The position numbers were made by a program, and so were the translations under genes. This document shows positions 52,435 through 59,860 of a stretch of DNA of 64,000 bases, piece after piece (within the stretch, counting starts at the first letter, position 1; the number at the start of each line of letters is the position of its first letter). The notes beneath the pieces are model-generated. The model was not told the origin of the DNA. It was given only the letters and a program-made list of their open reading frames with translations, and made no database searches. This DNA comes from Streptomyces sp. HUAS YS2 (GTDB taxonomy: Bacteria; Actinomycetota; Actinomycetes; Streptomycetales; Streptomycetaceae). Location of the stretch: assembly GCF_033343995.1 (NCBI RefSeq), contig NZ_CP137573.1, positions 558,001-622,000 on the forward strand, written 5' to 3'.

Positions 52435-53162
52435 GCCGCTTCCTCCGCTCCGGTCGCCGATGTCACCCGGCGACTGCCCGACAACGGAACCGGCATGCGG
52501 GCCGAGTCGTTCACCGCGCGGATCACCACGAGCTCCTCGCTCCGTACCCCGGGCGCCACCAGGCCCTTCTCCTCGAACCAGGCGGCACGCGCCGTCATCA
52601 CGGGACCGAACGGCTGCCGCCGCCTGGCGACCACCACGGCGGGAATCCCCGTGTGGCTCAGCCCCTCGAGGCTGGCCTCCACACCCGCGAGCGAGGACTG
52701 GACGAGCAGCAGCACTCCGTTCGGCGCCAGGAGGGAGGGCACGGCACTGCAGATGCGATCGAGCAGAAGTCGGCCGTCCGGCCCCGCGTCCCATGCTCTG
52801 CTCGGGCCCCGCCTCGGGGCACGCGTCGAAGCGGCGGGCACGTAGGGCGGATTGGCCGTCACGACGTCGAACCGTTCGTCCTCGACCGGCGTCGCCAGGT
52901 CACCGCGTTTGAGCCGGAGGTGCGATCCGTGGAGGCGGGCGTTGCACCGCGCCGCCGCGAGGGCGACGCCGGAGATGTCGATCGCCGTGGTCTCCGCTCC
53001 TCTGCGCGCGGCCGCGATGGCGACGACGCCCGTGCCGGTGCACAGGTCGAGTGTGCGGTCGCCCGGTCCCAGCTCTTCCTCGGCCAGGCAGTCCATGAGC
53101 AATGCCGTGTCGGCCTGGGGTACGTAGACGCCGGGCGGTCTGATGAGTCTCTTGGCACTCAC
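52431..53162 (-). CDS. HemK-like class I methyltransferase
   Basis: 243 residues from a GTG at 53162. The SAM site is LDLCTGTGVVAIAAARRGAE and the catalytic-type NPPY motif is VVTANPPYVPA, as in HemK/N5-glutamine methyltransferases; AWDAGPDGRLLLDRI also matches. There is no separate N-terminal helical domain, so it is closer to short YfcB/HemK2 forms. A ribosome-binding site is not visible. The SigB-type -10 element ends only 10 bp before the GTG, so the transcript is probably leaderless or nearly so. It heads a likely six-gene operon running down to the RhoGDI-like gene. Confidence 0.82.
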   Translation of the reverse strand: MSAKRLIRPPGVYVPQADTALLMDCLAEEELGPGDRTLDLCTGTGVVAIAAARRGAETTAIDISGVALAAARCNARLHGSHLRLKRGDLATPVEDERFDVVTANPPYVPAASTRAPRRGPSRAWDAGPDGRLLLDRICSAVPSLLAPNGVLLLVQSSLAGVEASLEGLSHTGIPAVVVARRRQPFGPVMTARAAWFEEKGLVAPGVRSEELVVIRAVNDSARMPVPLSGSRRVTSATGAEEAA

Positions 53163-53171
53163 GCGGCGCGG

Positions 53172-53196
53172 GTACCCGGCTGTGGCCGGGCCACAC
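53172..53196 (-). promoter_or_regulatory. SigB-type promoter motif GTGT-N15-GGGTAC (methyltransferase operon)
   Basis: On the minus strand, GTGT (53196-53193), a 15-base spacer and GGGTAC (53177-53172). It lies 10 bp from the GTG start, giving a near-leaderless transcript. It is back to back with the plus-strand motif at 53218. Confidence 0.65.
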
Positions 53197-53217
53197 GCGG
53201 ACCCGCGGGTTCCCCGC

Positions 53218-53242
53218 GGATGGGCGCGCGCGGACGGGGTAG
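53218..53242 (+). promoter_or_regulatory. SigB-type promoter motif GGAT-N15-GGGTAG (YbdK-like gene)
   Basis: GGAT (53218-53221), a 15-base spacer and GGGTAG (53237-53242), ending 25 bp before the ATG of the ligase gene. Together with the minus-strand motif it makes a divergent stress-promoter pair within 105 bp. Confidence 0.65.
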
Positions 53243-53267
53243 CCGCGGGCCGACGCGAGGAGCAGGC

Positions 53268-54371
53268 ATGAAGATCCTTACGGTGGGGGTCGAAGAGGAG
53301 TTCGTGCTCGTGGACCGGGGTGGTCGCGCCCCGGTCGACCGCGGCCCGTACGTGATCCGGGCGGCCGGCAGGCAGCTCGGTGATCAGGTGCAGCCCGAGT
53401 TCTTCAACGCTCAGGTGGAGACCGCGTCGAAGCCCGTGTCGTTTTGCGCGGACCTGCGGGACGAACTCGTCGGGCTGCGCTACGTGGTGCGGGAGGCCGC
53501 ACGGGCCGAGCAGTGCCTGCCCGTGGCGACCGGAACCCCGGTGCTGCCACCCGAGCGTCCGTTGACGATCACCGACGGCGAGCGGTACGAACGCATAGGA
53601 CAGCGGTTCGCCTCCCGCTTCAGCTCGGTCGACGGCCTGCTCAGCGCATGCCACGTCCACGTGGGGACCCTCGACCGGGACCTCGCGCTCGCCCTCTCCA
53701 GCCGGATGGCGCCGTGGCTGCCCGTCCTGGAGGCCCTCGCGGTCAACTCGCCGTACGAATTGCGACGGGACACGGGCTTCGCGAGCCGGCGGGCGGTCGA
53801 GCACGCCCGGTGGCCCACCGTCGGGCCGGCCCCCGACCTGGACGAGTCTCGATACCTCACCCACGTGGCCGAGCTGGTACGGGAGGGAACGCTGCTCGAC
53901 CGGCACATGGTGTTCTGGCACTCCCGACCGTCCGAGCACGTCCCCACCCTCGAGATCCGGGTCGCGGACTCCATTGCGGACGTCGACACCGTCGTCATGC
54001 TCGCGGCCCTCGTGCGCGGGCTCGCCTCCACGCTGCTGGCGGAGCTGGACGGGCAACAGCCCGGGCCGCCCGCCCCTGTGCGGCCTCGTCTCCTGCGGGC
54101 TCACGATCTGGCGGCCCGGCACGGTCTGGCCGGATGCGGCCTGGACCCGTACACGGGCCGTGAGCGTCCGGTCGCGGAGCTCGTCGACCTGCTCGTCGAG
54201 CGGGCGCGCCCGGCGCTCGACGCCGCCGGCGACACCGCGCCGGTCGTTCGCCAGTGGCGGCACATCCGCGCTCAGGGCACCGGAGCGGCCCGGCAGCGGG
54301 CTTCCTACCGCCGTCGAGGACTGTTCACCGACGTGGTGGACGGGCTCGCCGTGCTGACCGCCGCGGGATGA
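53268..54371 (+). CDS. Carboxylate-amine ligase, YbdK/EgtA-like (glutamate-cysteine ligase family 2)
   Basis: 367 residues from the ATG at 53268 (GAGGAGC upstream). GCS2 signs: LTVGVEEEFVLVDRGGRA, EFFNAQVETASKPVSFCADL, CHVHVGTLDRDLALALSSRM, HVPTLEIRVADSIADVDTVV, and the C-terminal RRGLFTDVVDGLA. The family joins glutamate (or a related acid) to an amine such as cysteine with ATP; YbdK proteins have weak GCL activity. In actinomycetes, paralogues also act in mycothiol-independent pathways, so the product is uncertain. It is driven by a SigB-type promoter. Confidence 0.88.
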   Translation: MKILTVGVEEEFVLVDRGGRAPVDRGPYVIRAAGRQLGDQVQPEFFNAQVETASKPVSFCADLRDELVGLRYVVREAARAEQCLPVATGTPVLPPERPLTITDGERYERIGQRFASRFSSVDGLLSACHVHVGTLDRDLALALSSRMAPWLPVLEALAVNSPYELRRDTGFASRRAVEHARWPTVGPAPDLDESRYLTHVAELVREGTLLDRHMVFWHSRPSEHVPTLEIRVADSIADVDTVVMLAALVRGLASTLLAELDGQQPGPPAPVRPRLLRAHDLAARHGLAGCGLDPYTGRERPVAELVDLLVERARPALDAAGDTAPVVRQWRHIRAQGTGAARQRASYRRRGLFTDVVDGLAVLTAAG

Positions 54372-54457
54372 CCGGCGGCATGATCACTTGCCCCGTGCTG
54401 GCCTGTTGATCGCTGAACTTCGGTTTACGGACCTGTGTCCGCGGCAAGCCGCGGCAC

Positions 54458-55423
54458 ATGATGCACTTCGGCTACACGATGATGACCGAGCAGGCGGGTC
54501 CGCGTGAGCTCGTCGATCACGTGGTCGAGGCGGAGCGCGTCGGCTTCGACTTCTCCGTGATGTCGGACCACTCGTTCCCCTGGCTGAAGGCGCAGGGGCA
54601 CGCTCCGTACGCGTGGAGCGTCCTCGGAGCGGCAGCCCAGGCGACCTCCCGGATCCCGCTGATGTCCTTCGTGACCTGCCCGACCTTCCGCTACCACCCC
54701 GCTGTGATCGCCCAGAAGGCGGCAACCGTCCAGCTTCTGTCCGAGGGCCGGTTCCGGCTGGGTCTCGGATCGGGCGAGAACCTCAACGAACACATCGTCG
54801 GGGAGGGTTGGCCTTCGGCGCGGGTCCGCCTCGACATGCTGGAGGAGGCCGTCGAGATCATCCGGGCGCTGTTCACCGGGGAGTACGTGACACACCACGG
54901 CCCTCACTTCCGGATCGACGATGCCAAGCTGTGGGACCTCCCGGACACCGCACCGCCCGTGGGTATCGCCGTGTCCGGTCCCCGCTCGTGCGAACTCGCC
55001 GGTCACCACGCGGACCTGCTGATCGCCACCGAGCCGGAGCGCGAACTGGTCGACGCCTTCGACGAGCACGGCGGCGCGGGCAAACCCCGCATCGGGCAGC
55101 TTCCCCTCTGCTACGACACCGACCGCGACGCGGCCGTCGAGCGTGCCCACGAACAGTTCCGCTGGGCTCTGGGCGGCTGGCGCGTCAACGCGGAACTCCC
55201 CCTGCCGGCCGGCTTCGCGCAGGCGTCCGCGGCCGTGCGCCCCGAGGACGTGGCCCGGGAGATCCCGTGCGGCGACGACACATACGCCGTGGTGGACGCC
55301 GTCCGACCCTACGCCGAGGCGGGATTCACCGATCTCGCCCTCGTACAGGTCGGAGGGGAGCACCAACTGTCTTTCCTTCACTGGGCGGAGAGCACCCTCC
55401 TGCCCGCGCTCCGCAAGATCTGA
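54458..55423 (+). CDS. LLM-class F420-dependent oxidoreductase (TIGR03557-like)
   Basis: 321 residues. The luciferase-like TIM barrel shows MHFGYTMMTEQAGPRELVDH, DFSVMSDHSFPWLKAQGHAP, FRLGLGSGENLNEHIVGEGW and LLIATEPERELVDAFDEHGG. The pattern MMTEQ...DH...W resembles F420-dependent glucose-6-phosphate-dehydrogenase-like members. F420 rather than FMN is inferred from that subfamily. It stands alone and converges on the STAS gene (14 bp apart). Confidence 0.88.
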   Translation: MMHFGYTMMTEQAGPRELVDHVVEAERVGFDFSVMSDHSFPWLKAQGHAPYAWSVLGAAAQATSRIPLMSFVTCPTFRYHPAVIAQKAATVQLLSEGRFRLGLGSGENLNEHIVGEGWPSARVRLDMLEEAVEIIRALFTGEYVTHHGPHFRIDDAKLWDLPDTAPPVGIAVSGPRSCELAGHHADLLIATEPERELVDAFDEHGGAGKPRIGQLPLCYDTDRDAAVERAHEQFRWALGGWRVNAELPLPAGFAQASAAVRPEDVAREIPCGDDTYAVVDAVRPYAEAGFTDLALVQVGGEHQLSFLHWAESTLLPALRKI

Positions 55424-55437
55424 GCGCTACCCGGCGA

Positions 55438-55797
55438 TCACACGCTCCGCCTCTGCGCGGCCGGAGCGAGGCCGAAGAGATCGACGGAATCCGTGATTTC
55501 CAGCAGCCGCACCATCTGGTGACTGGGGCCTGCGAGCGTGATGGTGCTCCCCCGATCGAGGGCGAACTGCCTCGCTGCCAACAAGTGGTTGAGACCGGTC
55601 GAGTCGCAGAACGAGGAATTCTGGAGGTCGACGACGATCTCAGCGCCATGCGGTGCCTGCGCGACACCGTCGAAAAGCAGGGATCGCAACTCGGCGGAGT
55701 GGTCCAGGTCCATGTCGCCGCTGACCCCAACGACGAACGGGGGCGGACCGGCGATTTCGCCTTCAGTCTGTGCTGCCGACTCCTTGTCGGACGCCAT
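55438..55797 (-). CDS. STAS-domain anti-sigma factor antagonist
   Basis: 119 residues from an ATG with GCAGGAGGTG upstream. The STAS fold shows VVGVSGDMDLDHSAELRSLL, IVVDLQNSSFCDSTGLNHLL and LEITDSVDLFGLAP. The phosphorylatable Ser lies in FCDSTGL. Such proteins bind anti-sigma kinases when unphosphorylated and so release a sigma factor; PP2C phosphatases reactivate them. It may pair with the phosphatase at 38734 in control of the SigB-type promoters here. A perfect TATAAT lies 25 bp upstream of the start. Confidence 0.88.
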   Translation of the reverse strand: MASDKESAAQTEGEIAGPPPFVVGVSGDMDLDHSAELRSLLFDGVAQAPHGAEIVVDLQNSSFCDSTGLNHLLAARQFALDRGSTITLAGPSHQMVRLLEITDSVDLFGLAPAAQRRSV

Positions 55798-55821
55798 GAC
55801 GCACCTCCTGCCCTTCGATCA

Positions 55822-55827
55822 ATTATA
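55822..55827 (-). promoter_or_regulatory. TATAAT -10 element of the STAS gene
   Basis: A perfect TATAAT on the minus strand, in a locally AT-rich stretch 25 bp upstream of the STAS start. No good -35 hexamer is seen at the usual distance (GAATTT is nearest). It suggests vegetative rather than SigB-type transcription of the regulator itself. Confidence 0.45.
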
Positions 55828-55911
55828 CGCTCCGCATTACACGAAATTCGCTTCGGCTGTTTTCCCGTTTTCCCTCATCCTCCTCTGAAGGGGAAGAGGC
55901 ATAGTTGAGTC

Positions 55912-56217
55912 ATGGGAGAAACCTCCGCCCACGCATCCGACTGGACGTTCCTGACGAACCACGCCCGTGTCCTGCTGGCCATCGCCCGGGACCCCGGCGT
56001 GCGGCTCCGGGACGTGGCGGCCGAGTGCGGGCTGACGGAGCGTACGGTCCAGGCGATCGTCTCGGACCTCGAGGCTGCCGGGTACCTCACGCGCACTCGG
56101 GCGGAGGACGCGCGCCGGAACCGCTACACGATCGCTCCCGACAGCCGCTTCCGCCACCCCGCCGAAGCCGGTCACGAGATCGCCGGACTCCTCCGGCTCC
56201 TCGCCGGTACTCAGTGA
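55912..56217 (+). CDS. MarR-like winged-helix regulator, short
   Basis: 101 residues. DNA-binding helices are LLAIARDPGVRLRDVAAECG, LTERTVQAIVSDLEAAGYLT and the wing RTRAEDARRNRYTIAP. There is no visible ligand-binding domain. It is divergent from the STAS gene and could act on itself or on the neighbouring stress genes. AAGGGGAAGAGG lies upstream of the ATG. Confidence 0.82.
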   Translation: MGETSAHASDWTFLTNHARVLLAIARDPGVRLRDVAAECGLTERTVQAIVSDLEAAGYLTRTRAEDARRNRYTIAPDSRFRHPAEAGHEIAGLLRLLAGTQ

Positions 56218-56238
56218 GGGCGGGCACCGACCGGACTC

Positions 56239-56263
56239 GCATGCACCGGCCCGACCGGGGTAC
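56239..56263 (+). promoter_or_regulatory. SigB-type promoter motif GCAT-N15-GGGTAC (first SRPBCC gene)
   Basis: GCAT (56239-56242), a 15-base spacer and GGGTAC (56258-56263), 76 bp before the ATG of the SRPBCC gene. The last base C matches the strict consensus. Confidence 0.65.
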
Positions 56264-56339
56264 TCGCCGTGAAGCCGGGCCGCGCGCACAGCCGACACCA
56301 CTGCTCCGCAGTGCGGGGCGGCCGGATCGGTCGAGGGAG

Positions 56340-56894
56340 ATGACCACGATGGTGCACGACACGATCAAGGTGGACGCTCCACTGCGCGAGGTGTACGACC
56401 AGTGGACCCAGTTCGAGGAGTTCCCGCGCTTCATGGCGGGCGTCGAGTCGGTCGAGCAGCTGGACGACAGGCTCTGTCACTGGAAGATGAAGATCGCCGG
56501 TGTCACGCGTGAATTCGACACGGAGATCATCGACCAGCTTCCCGACGAGCGGATCTCCTGGCGCACGGTCGGCGGCGACACGAAACAGAAGGGCGTCGTC
56601 ACGTTCCAGCGTCTGGACGACACGCACACACGGGTGACGCTGGCGATGGACGTCGAACCCGAGGGCGTGACCGAGAAGGCCGCGGCCGCCGTGGGGGTGA
56701 TCGACAGCCGCGTCGAGGGCGACCTGTACCGCTTCAAGCAGTACATCGAGGATCGCGGGAAGGCGACCGGAGGCTGGCGAGGACGAGTGCGCCCCTCGGA
56801 CGCCGACAGAGGGCCCATGGGTCATACCGGCCCTGGTCCCGGTGACTCCCCCATGGAGCCCGGGCCGAAGAACCTGCCTCCGAGGCCCATGTGA
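56340..56894 (+). CDS. SRPBCC (cyclase/dehydrase-like) stress protein 1
   Basis: 184 residues from the ATG at 56340. The SRPBCC fold shows DTIKVDAPLREVYDQWTQFE, EFPRFMAGVESVEQLDDRLC, REFDTEIIDQLPDERISWRT and GKATGGWRGRV. It is highly similar to the gene at 58856 and to the middle domain of gvpZ. A Pro/Gly-rich tail (GPGPGDSPMEPGPKNLPPRP) follows the domain. No catalytic residues are assignable; it may bind a lipid or hydrophobic ligand. A possible hairpin (56905-56939) follows. Confidence 0.88.
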   Translation: MTTMVHDTIKVDAPLREVYDQWTQFEEFPRFMAGVESVEQLDDRLCHWKMKIAGVTREFDTEIIDQLPDERISWRTVGGDTKQKGVVTFQRLDDTHTRVTLAMDVEPEGVTEKAAAAVGVIDSRVEGDLYRFKQYIEDRGKATGGWRGRVRPSDADRGPMGHTGPGPGDSPMEPGPKNLPPRPM

Positions 56895-56904
56895 CGGAAC
56901 GGGA

Positions 56905-56939
56905 GATCTCGGCCCGCCGTCCGCCACCGGGCTGAGATC
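56905..56939. terminator. Possible hairpin after the first SRPBCC gene
   Basis: GATCTCGGCCC (56905-56915) pairs with GGGCTGAGATC (56929-56939), allowing one G-U pair, with a 13-base loop, 10 bp after the stop. It could terminate the SRPBCC transcript before the channel gene. Confidence 0.45.
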
Positions 56940-56986
56940 GGCGCCCGACGGAGGGAGTGCGTCGCCGCCGGGGGAAGTGTGCCGGA

Positions 56987-57868
56987 ATGACGTGGCTTCC
57001 GACGCTCGCGGGCGCTGTCCTGGTGCTGTTCATCCTCCGGGACCTCTTCCACACCCTCTGGCACCCGACCCGTCACGGCGGTCTGAGCAGGCTGGTGATG
57101 CGGTCCGTATGGTGGCTGTCCACCCATCCCGGGGCGCGTTGGCGGTCGGCCGGTCTCGCCGGCCCGATGGGCATGTTGACGGTCCTCGCCCTCTGGGCGC
57201 TCATCGTGGCCGTGGGTTGGGGGCTCATCTACTGGCCCCACATGCCCGAGGATTTCTCCTACGCCCCGGGGCTCACCCCGGAGCAGCACGCGGGTCCGCT
57301 CGACGCTCTCTACATCTCCCTGGTCACCCTGGCCACGCTCGGTCTGGGGGACATCGCGCCCGCCTCGGGCTGGCTGCGTGTGCTCGCTCCCATGGAGGCC
57401 TTGGTCGGCTTCGTCCTCCTGTCCGCGACCGTGGCCTGGCTCCTCGGCATCTACCCAGCGCTGGCCCGCCGTAGGGCGCTGGCCCTCCGGCTGTCCCACG
57501 TCCGGCGCAGCCGGGTAGGCGCCGAGGCTCTCGACTCCGACGGCGGCGCCGCGCTCCTGGACGGCCTGGCCGCGGCCCTCTCCACCGTCACCGTCGACTT
57601 CCTGCAGTACCCGGAGTCGTACTACTTCTACGACGGGGACGAGAACACGTCCCTGGCCGGGCAGCTCGGCCACGCCGTCGGCCTGGCGGACCAGGCAGCG
57701 GAGGCACGTCATCCCGACGTCCGGCTCTCCGCCTCGGTGCTGCGCACGGCGCTGGAGGACCTGTCCACCGTGCTCGACGAACGCTTCCTGCGCACGGGCG
57801 AGGCCCCCGAACGCGTCTTCAGCGCCTACGCCGACGACCACGGACGCTCCCCGGCAGGAGTGCGTTGA
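56987..57868 (+). CDS. Two-transmembrane potassium-channel-like protein
   Basis: 293 residues from the ATG at 56987 (GGGGGAAG upstream; a GTG at 56957 is possible). Membrane segments: LPTLAGAVLVLFILRDLFHT, GMLTVLALWALIVAVGWGLI, the pore loop SLVTLATLGLGDIAPASGW and VLAPMEALVGFVLLSATVAW. The filter reads TLGLGD where typical K+ channels have TVGYGD, so selectivity may differ. The cytosolic C-terminus (~120 residues) is helical and does not look like an RCK domain. Confidence 0.78.
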   Translation: MTWLPTLAGAVLVLFILRDLFHTLWHPTRHGGLSRLVMRSVWWLSTHPGARWRSAGLAGPMGMLTVLALWALIVAVGWGLIYWPHMPEDFSYAPGLTPEQHAGPLDALYISLVTLATLGLGDIAPASGWLRVLAPMEALVGFVLLSATVAWLLGIYPALARRRALALRLSHVRRSRVGAEALDSDGGAALLDGLAAALSTVTVDFLQYPESYYFYDGDENTSLAGQLGHAVGLADQAAEARHPDVRLSASVLRTALEDLSTVLDERFLRTGEAPERVFSAYADDHGRSPAGVR

Positions 57869-57880
57869 GCGTGAGGCCGA

Positions 57881-58711
57881 TCAGCGGGGCCGGTTCGCCG
57901 GGTGCGCCCGGCGCCGCAGCTCGTCGTGGAGGAGCCGGCCCACGAGGGCACCGCCGAAGACCACCACGCCGACGCCGACGAACCAGGACTCGATCACGAG
58001 GACGGTCCCGAAAGGGCCGTAGGTGACCGCCGTCGACGCGATCAGTGGCGAGAACACGTACCGGGAGAAGAGCCGAAGGCCCAGCAGGCCGACCATGGTG
58101 GCCACCGCCCCGGGGAGCAATGCCTTCCATGCGACACGGCCGCCGAGGAGCAGACGCTGGGACCACCAGAAGAACAGCAGACCGATGGCGACGGCCACGA
58201 AGCCACGGGCCGGCGAGGTGCGCCAGAGCGGCGCGAGCGCCGACAGATAGAGGACACCGACCAGTACTCCGAGCCACAGAGCGTGTCGCCACCGCCCCCA
58301 CCAGCGTGCCGGTGGCAGGTCCCAGATCTTCTCGTAGCCGCCTTGAACCAAGGTGGCGAAGGACAGCCCGAACACGGCGAGAAGGGCCAGTCCGAAGGCC
58401 GTCGTCGTCCGCCACGCCTGACCGGGCAGTGCGAAGAGCCGCTCGATCTCCGCGGTGGCGCCCGCGGACACTCCCAGCCCGTCACCGAGCCACTCGGCGA
58501 AACCCTGCCCGCTTTCGGAGTCGGCGGCAGAGACGACGACCAGCAGCGGCACGAGCGTCAGGAACCCCAGCGCGGCGAAGCTCAGGGCGCGCTGCCACAG
58601 TTCCAGCGCTCGAACGTGTCCCCAGTGCGATCCGGCGCGTGCACGGCGAATCGCGCTGTGTACCCGTTCGACGGGCGACAGCCGTCTTGGCTTCTCGGAC
58701 CTCTTCATCAC
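57881..58711 (-). CDS. YihY/BrkB-family membrane protein
   Basis: 276 residues with about six membrane segments: ALSFAALGFLTLVPLLVVVS, TTAFGLALLAVFGLSFATLV, HALWLGVLVGVLYLSALAPL, VAVAIGLLFFWWSQRLLLGG, LLPGAVATMVGLLGLRLFSR, and the terminal GPFGTVLVIESWFVGVGVVV. The family was once named ribonuclease BN but is a membrane protein of unclear function. It converges on the channel gene and is divergent from the second SRPBCC gene. Confidence 0.85.
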   Translation of the reverse strand: MMKRSEKPRRLSPVERVHSAIRRARAGSHWGHVRALELWQRALSFAALGFLTLVPLLVVVSAADSESGQGFAEWLGDGLGVSAGATAEIERLFALPGQAWRTTTAFGLALLAVFGLSFATLVQGGYEKIWDLPPARWWGRWRHALWLGVLVGVLYLSALAPLWRTSPARGFVAVAIGLLFFWWSQRLLLGGRVAWKALLPGAVATMVGLLGLRLFSRYVFSPLIASTAVTYGPFGTVLVIESWFVGVGVVVFGGALVGRLLHDELRRRAHPANRPR

Positions 58712-58781
58712 GAAGGGCTGCCGGGCAGCGCCGCGCCAGCCGTGTCTCCACCGTAGGGCCTCCCGCTCCGCCGATTCAAAC

Positions 58782-58806
58782 GGTTGGGGTGCCTATGCCC
58801 GGGTAG
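58782..58806 (+). promoter_or_regulatory. SigB-type promoter motif GGTT-N15-GGGTAG (second SRPBCC gene)
   Basis: GGTT (58782-58785), a 15-base spacer and GGGTAG (58801-58806), 49 bp before the ATG of the second SRPBCC gene. Confidence 0.65.
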
Positions 58807-58855
58807 GCGCGGGTTGCCGCAAATTGTCGGCACGACAAAGCCGAGGGAGACGACT

Positions 58856-59434
58856 ATGAGCATGGTGAAGCAGTCCATCGACGTGGAGTCCCCGCTGCGC
58901 CACGTCTACAACCAGTGGACACAGTTCGAGGAATTCCCCAGCTTCATGGCGGGCGTGGAAGAGGTACGCCAACTTGACGACACGCACTCTCACTGGCGCA
59001 CCAAGGTGGGCGGCGCCGAGCGCGAGTTCGACACGGAGATCATCGACCAGCGGCCGGACGACCGCATCGCCTGGCGCACGGTCGGTGGTGACGTCAAGCA
59101 GAAGGGGGTGGTCAGCTTCGAGCCTCTGGACGAGATGCACACCCGGGTGAGTCTGGCCATGGACGTGGAGTCCGAGGGCGTGGCGGAGAAGGCGGCGGAC
59201 ACACTCGGCGTCCTCGACCGGCGGGTCAAGGGCGATCTGAAGCGGTTCAAGGAGTTCATCGAGGAGCGCGGCCAGGCGACCGGCGGCTGGCGCGGGCGGG
59301 TCGCACCGTCCGACAGCATGCCTCCCACGGAACAGACCAGTGGGATCACCGCTCCGACGCCCAGCGACGCCGCGGTGCGGGGCGAGCCCCTCGATCAACT
59401 TCCGGTGGATCCCGACGACATGCGTCGTCCGTGA
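58856..59434 (+). CDS. SRPBCC (cyclase/dehydrase-like) stress protein 2
   Basis: 192 residues from the ATG at 58856. It parallels the gene at 56340 through almost the whole domain: DVESPLRHVYNQWTQFEEFP, SFMAGVEEVRQLDDTHSHWR, REFDTEIIDQRPDDRIAWRT and GQATGGWRGRVAPSDS. The tails differ. The close similarity implies a recent duplication or selection for two copies. It is followed 24 bp later by the small basic gene at 59459, so the two are probably co-transcribed from the SigB-type promoter. Confidence 0.88.
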   Translation: MSMVKQSIDVESPLRHVYNQWTQFEEFPSFMAGVEEVRQLDDTHSHWRTKVGGAEREFDTEIIDQRPDDRIAWRTVGGDVKQKGVVSFEPLDEMHTRVSLAMDVESEGVAEKAADTLGVLDRRVKGDLKRFKEFIEERGQATGGWRGRVAPSDSMPPTEQTSGITAPTPSDAAVRGEPLDQLPVDPDDMRRP

Positions 59435-59458
59435 CAACAGGCCCCAGGGAGAGTCGCC

Positions 59459-59782
59459 ATGCCCCGCGGATCGAGTCCGAAGCGTGAACGGCAGTACGAG
59501 CACATCAAGGAGAGCGCCGAGAAGCGCGGTGAGAGCACGAAGCGGGCGAAGGAGATCGCGGCCCGTACCGTCAACAAGGAGCGGGCGCGATCGGGAGAGT
59601 CCAAGACGGCGAGCAAGAGTTCGACCCAGGACATGTCCTCGTCCAAGCGCGGGGGGCAGCGCTCCCACAGCGGTTCGGAAGGTCCTACGTACGACCAGCT
59701 CTACAACGAGGCCAAGCGTCGGAACCTGCACGGCCGCTCCCACATGAACAAGGCCGAGCTGAAGCGCAAACTCGGCCACTGA
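59459..59782 (+). CDS. Small basic protein with Rho-N-like C-terminus (annotated in relatives as plasmid-stabilisation protein)
   Basis: 107 residues. The N-terminal part is very basic and Ser/Lys-rich (PKRERQYEHIKESAEKRGES, KRAKEIAARTVNKERARSGE). The C-terminal ~30 residues, YDQLYNEAKRRNLHGRSHMN-KAELKRKLGH, look like a Rho-N/SAP-like nucleic-acid-binding helix pair. It resembles small Streptomyces proteins whose 'plasmid stabilisation' label is not supported by function. I infer DNA or RNA binding under stress. A perfect bidirectional terminator follows. Confidence 0.78.
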   Translation: MPRGSSPKRERQYEHIKESAEKRGESTKRAKEIAARTVNKERARSGESKTASKSSTQDMSSSKRGGQRSHSGSEGPTYDQLYNEAKRRNLHGRSHMNKAELKRKLGH

Positions 59783-59802
59783 GACCTGAATCTGAAGGAC
59801 AC

Positions 59803-59838
59803 ACGGCCACGGCCCGGCGGTCGCCGGGCCGTGGCCGT
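59803..59838. terminator. Bidirectional terminator, perfect 17-bp stem
   Basis: ACGGCCACGGCCCGGCG (59803-59819) and CGCCGGGCCGTGGCCGT (59822-59838) are perfect complements around a two-base centre, between the convergent stops of the Rho-N-like and dehydrogenase genes. It is the strongest hairpin seen in the window. Confidence 0.8.
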
Positions 59839-59860
59839 TCCTCTCGTCAGGCGGCGCTCG

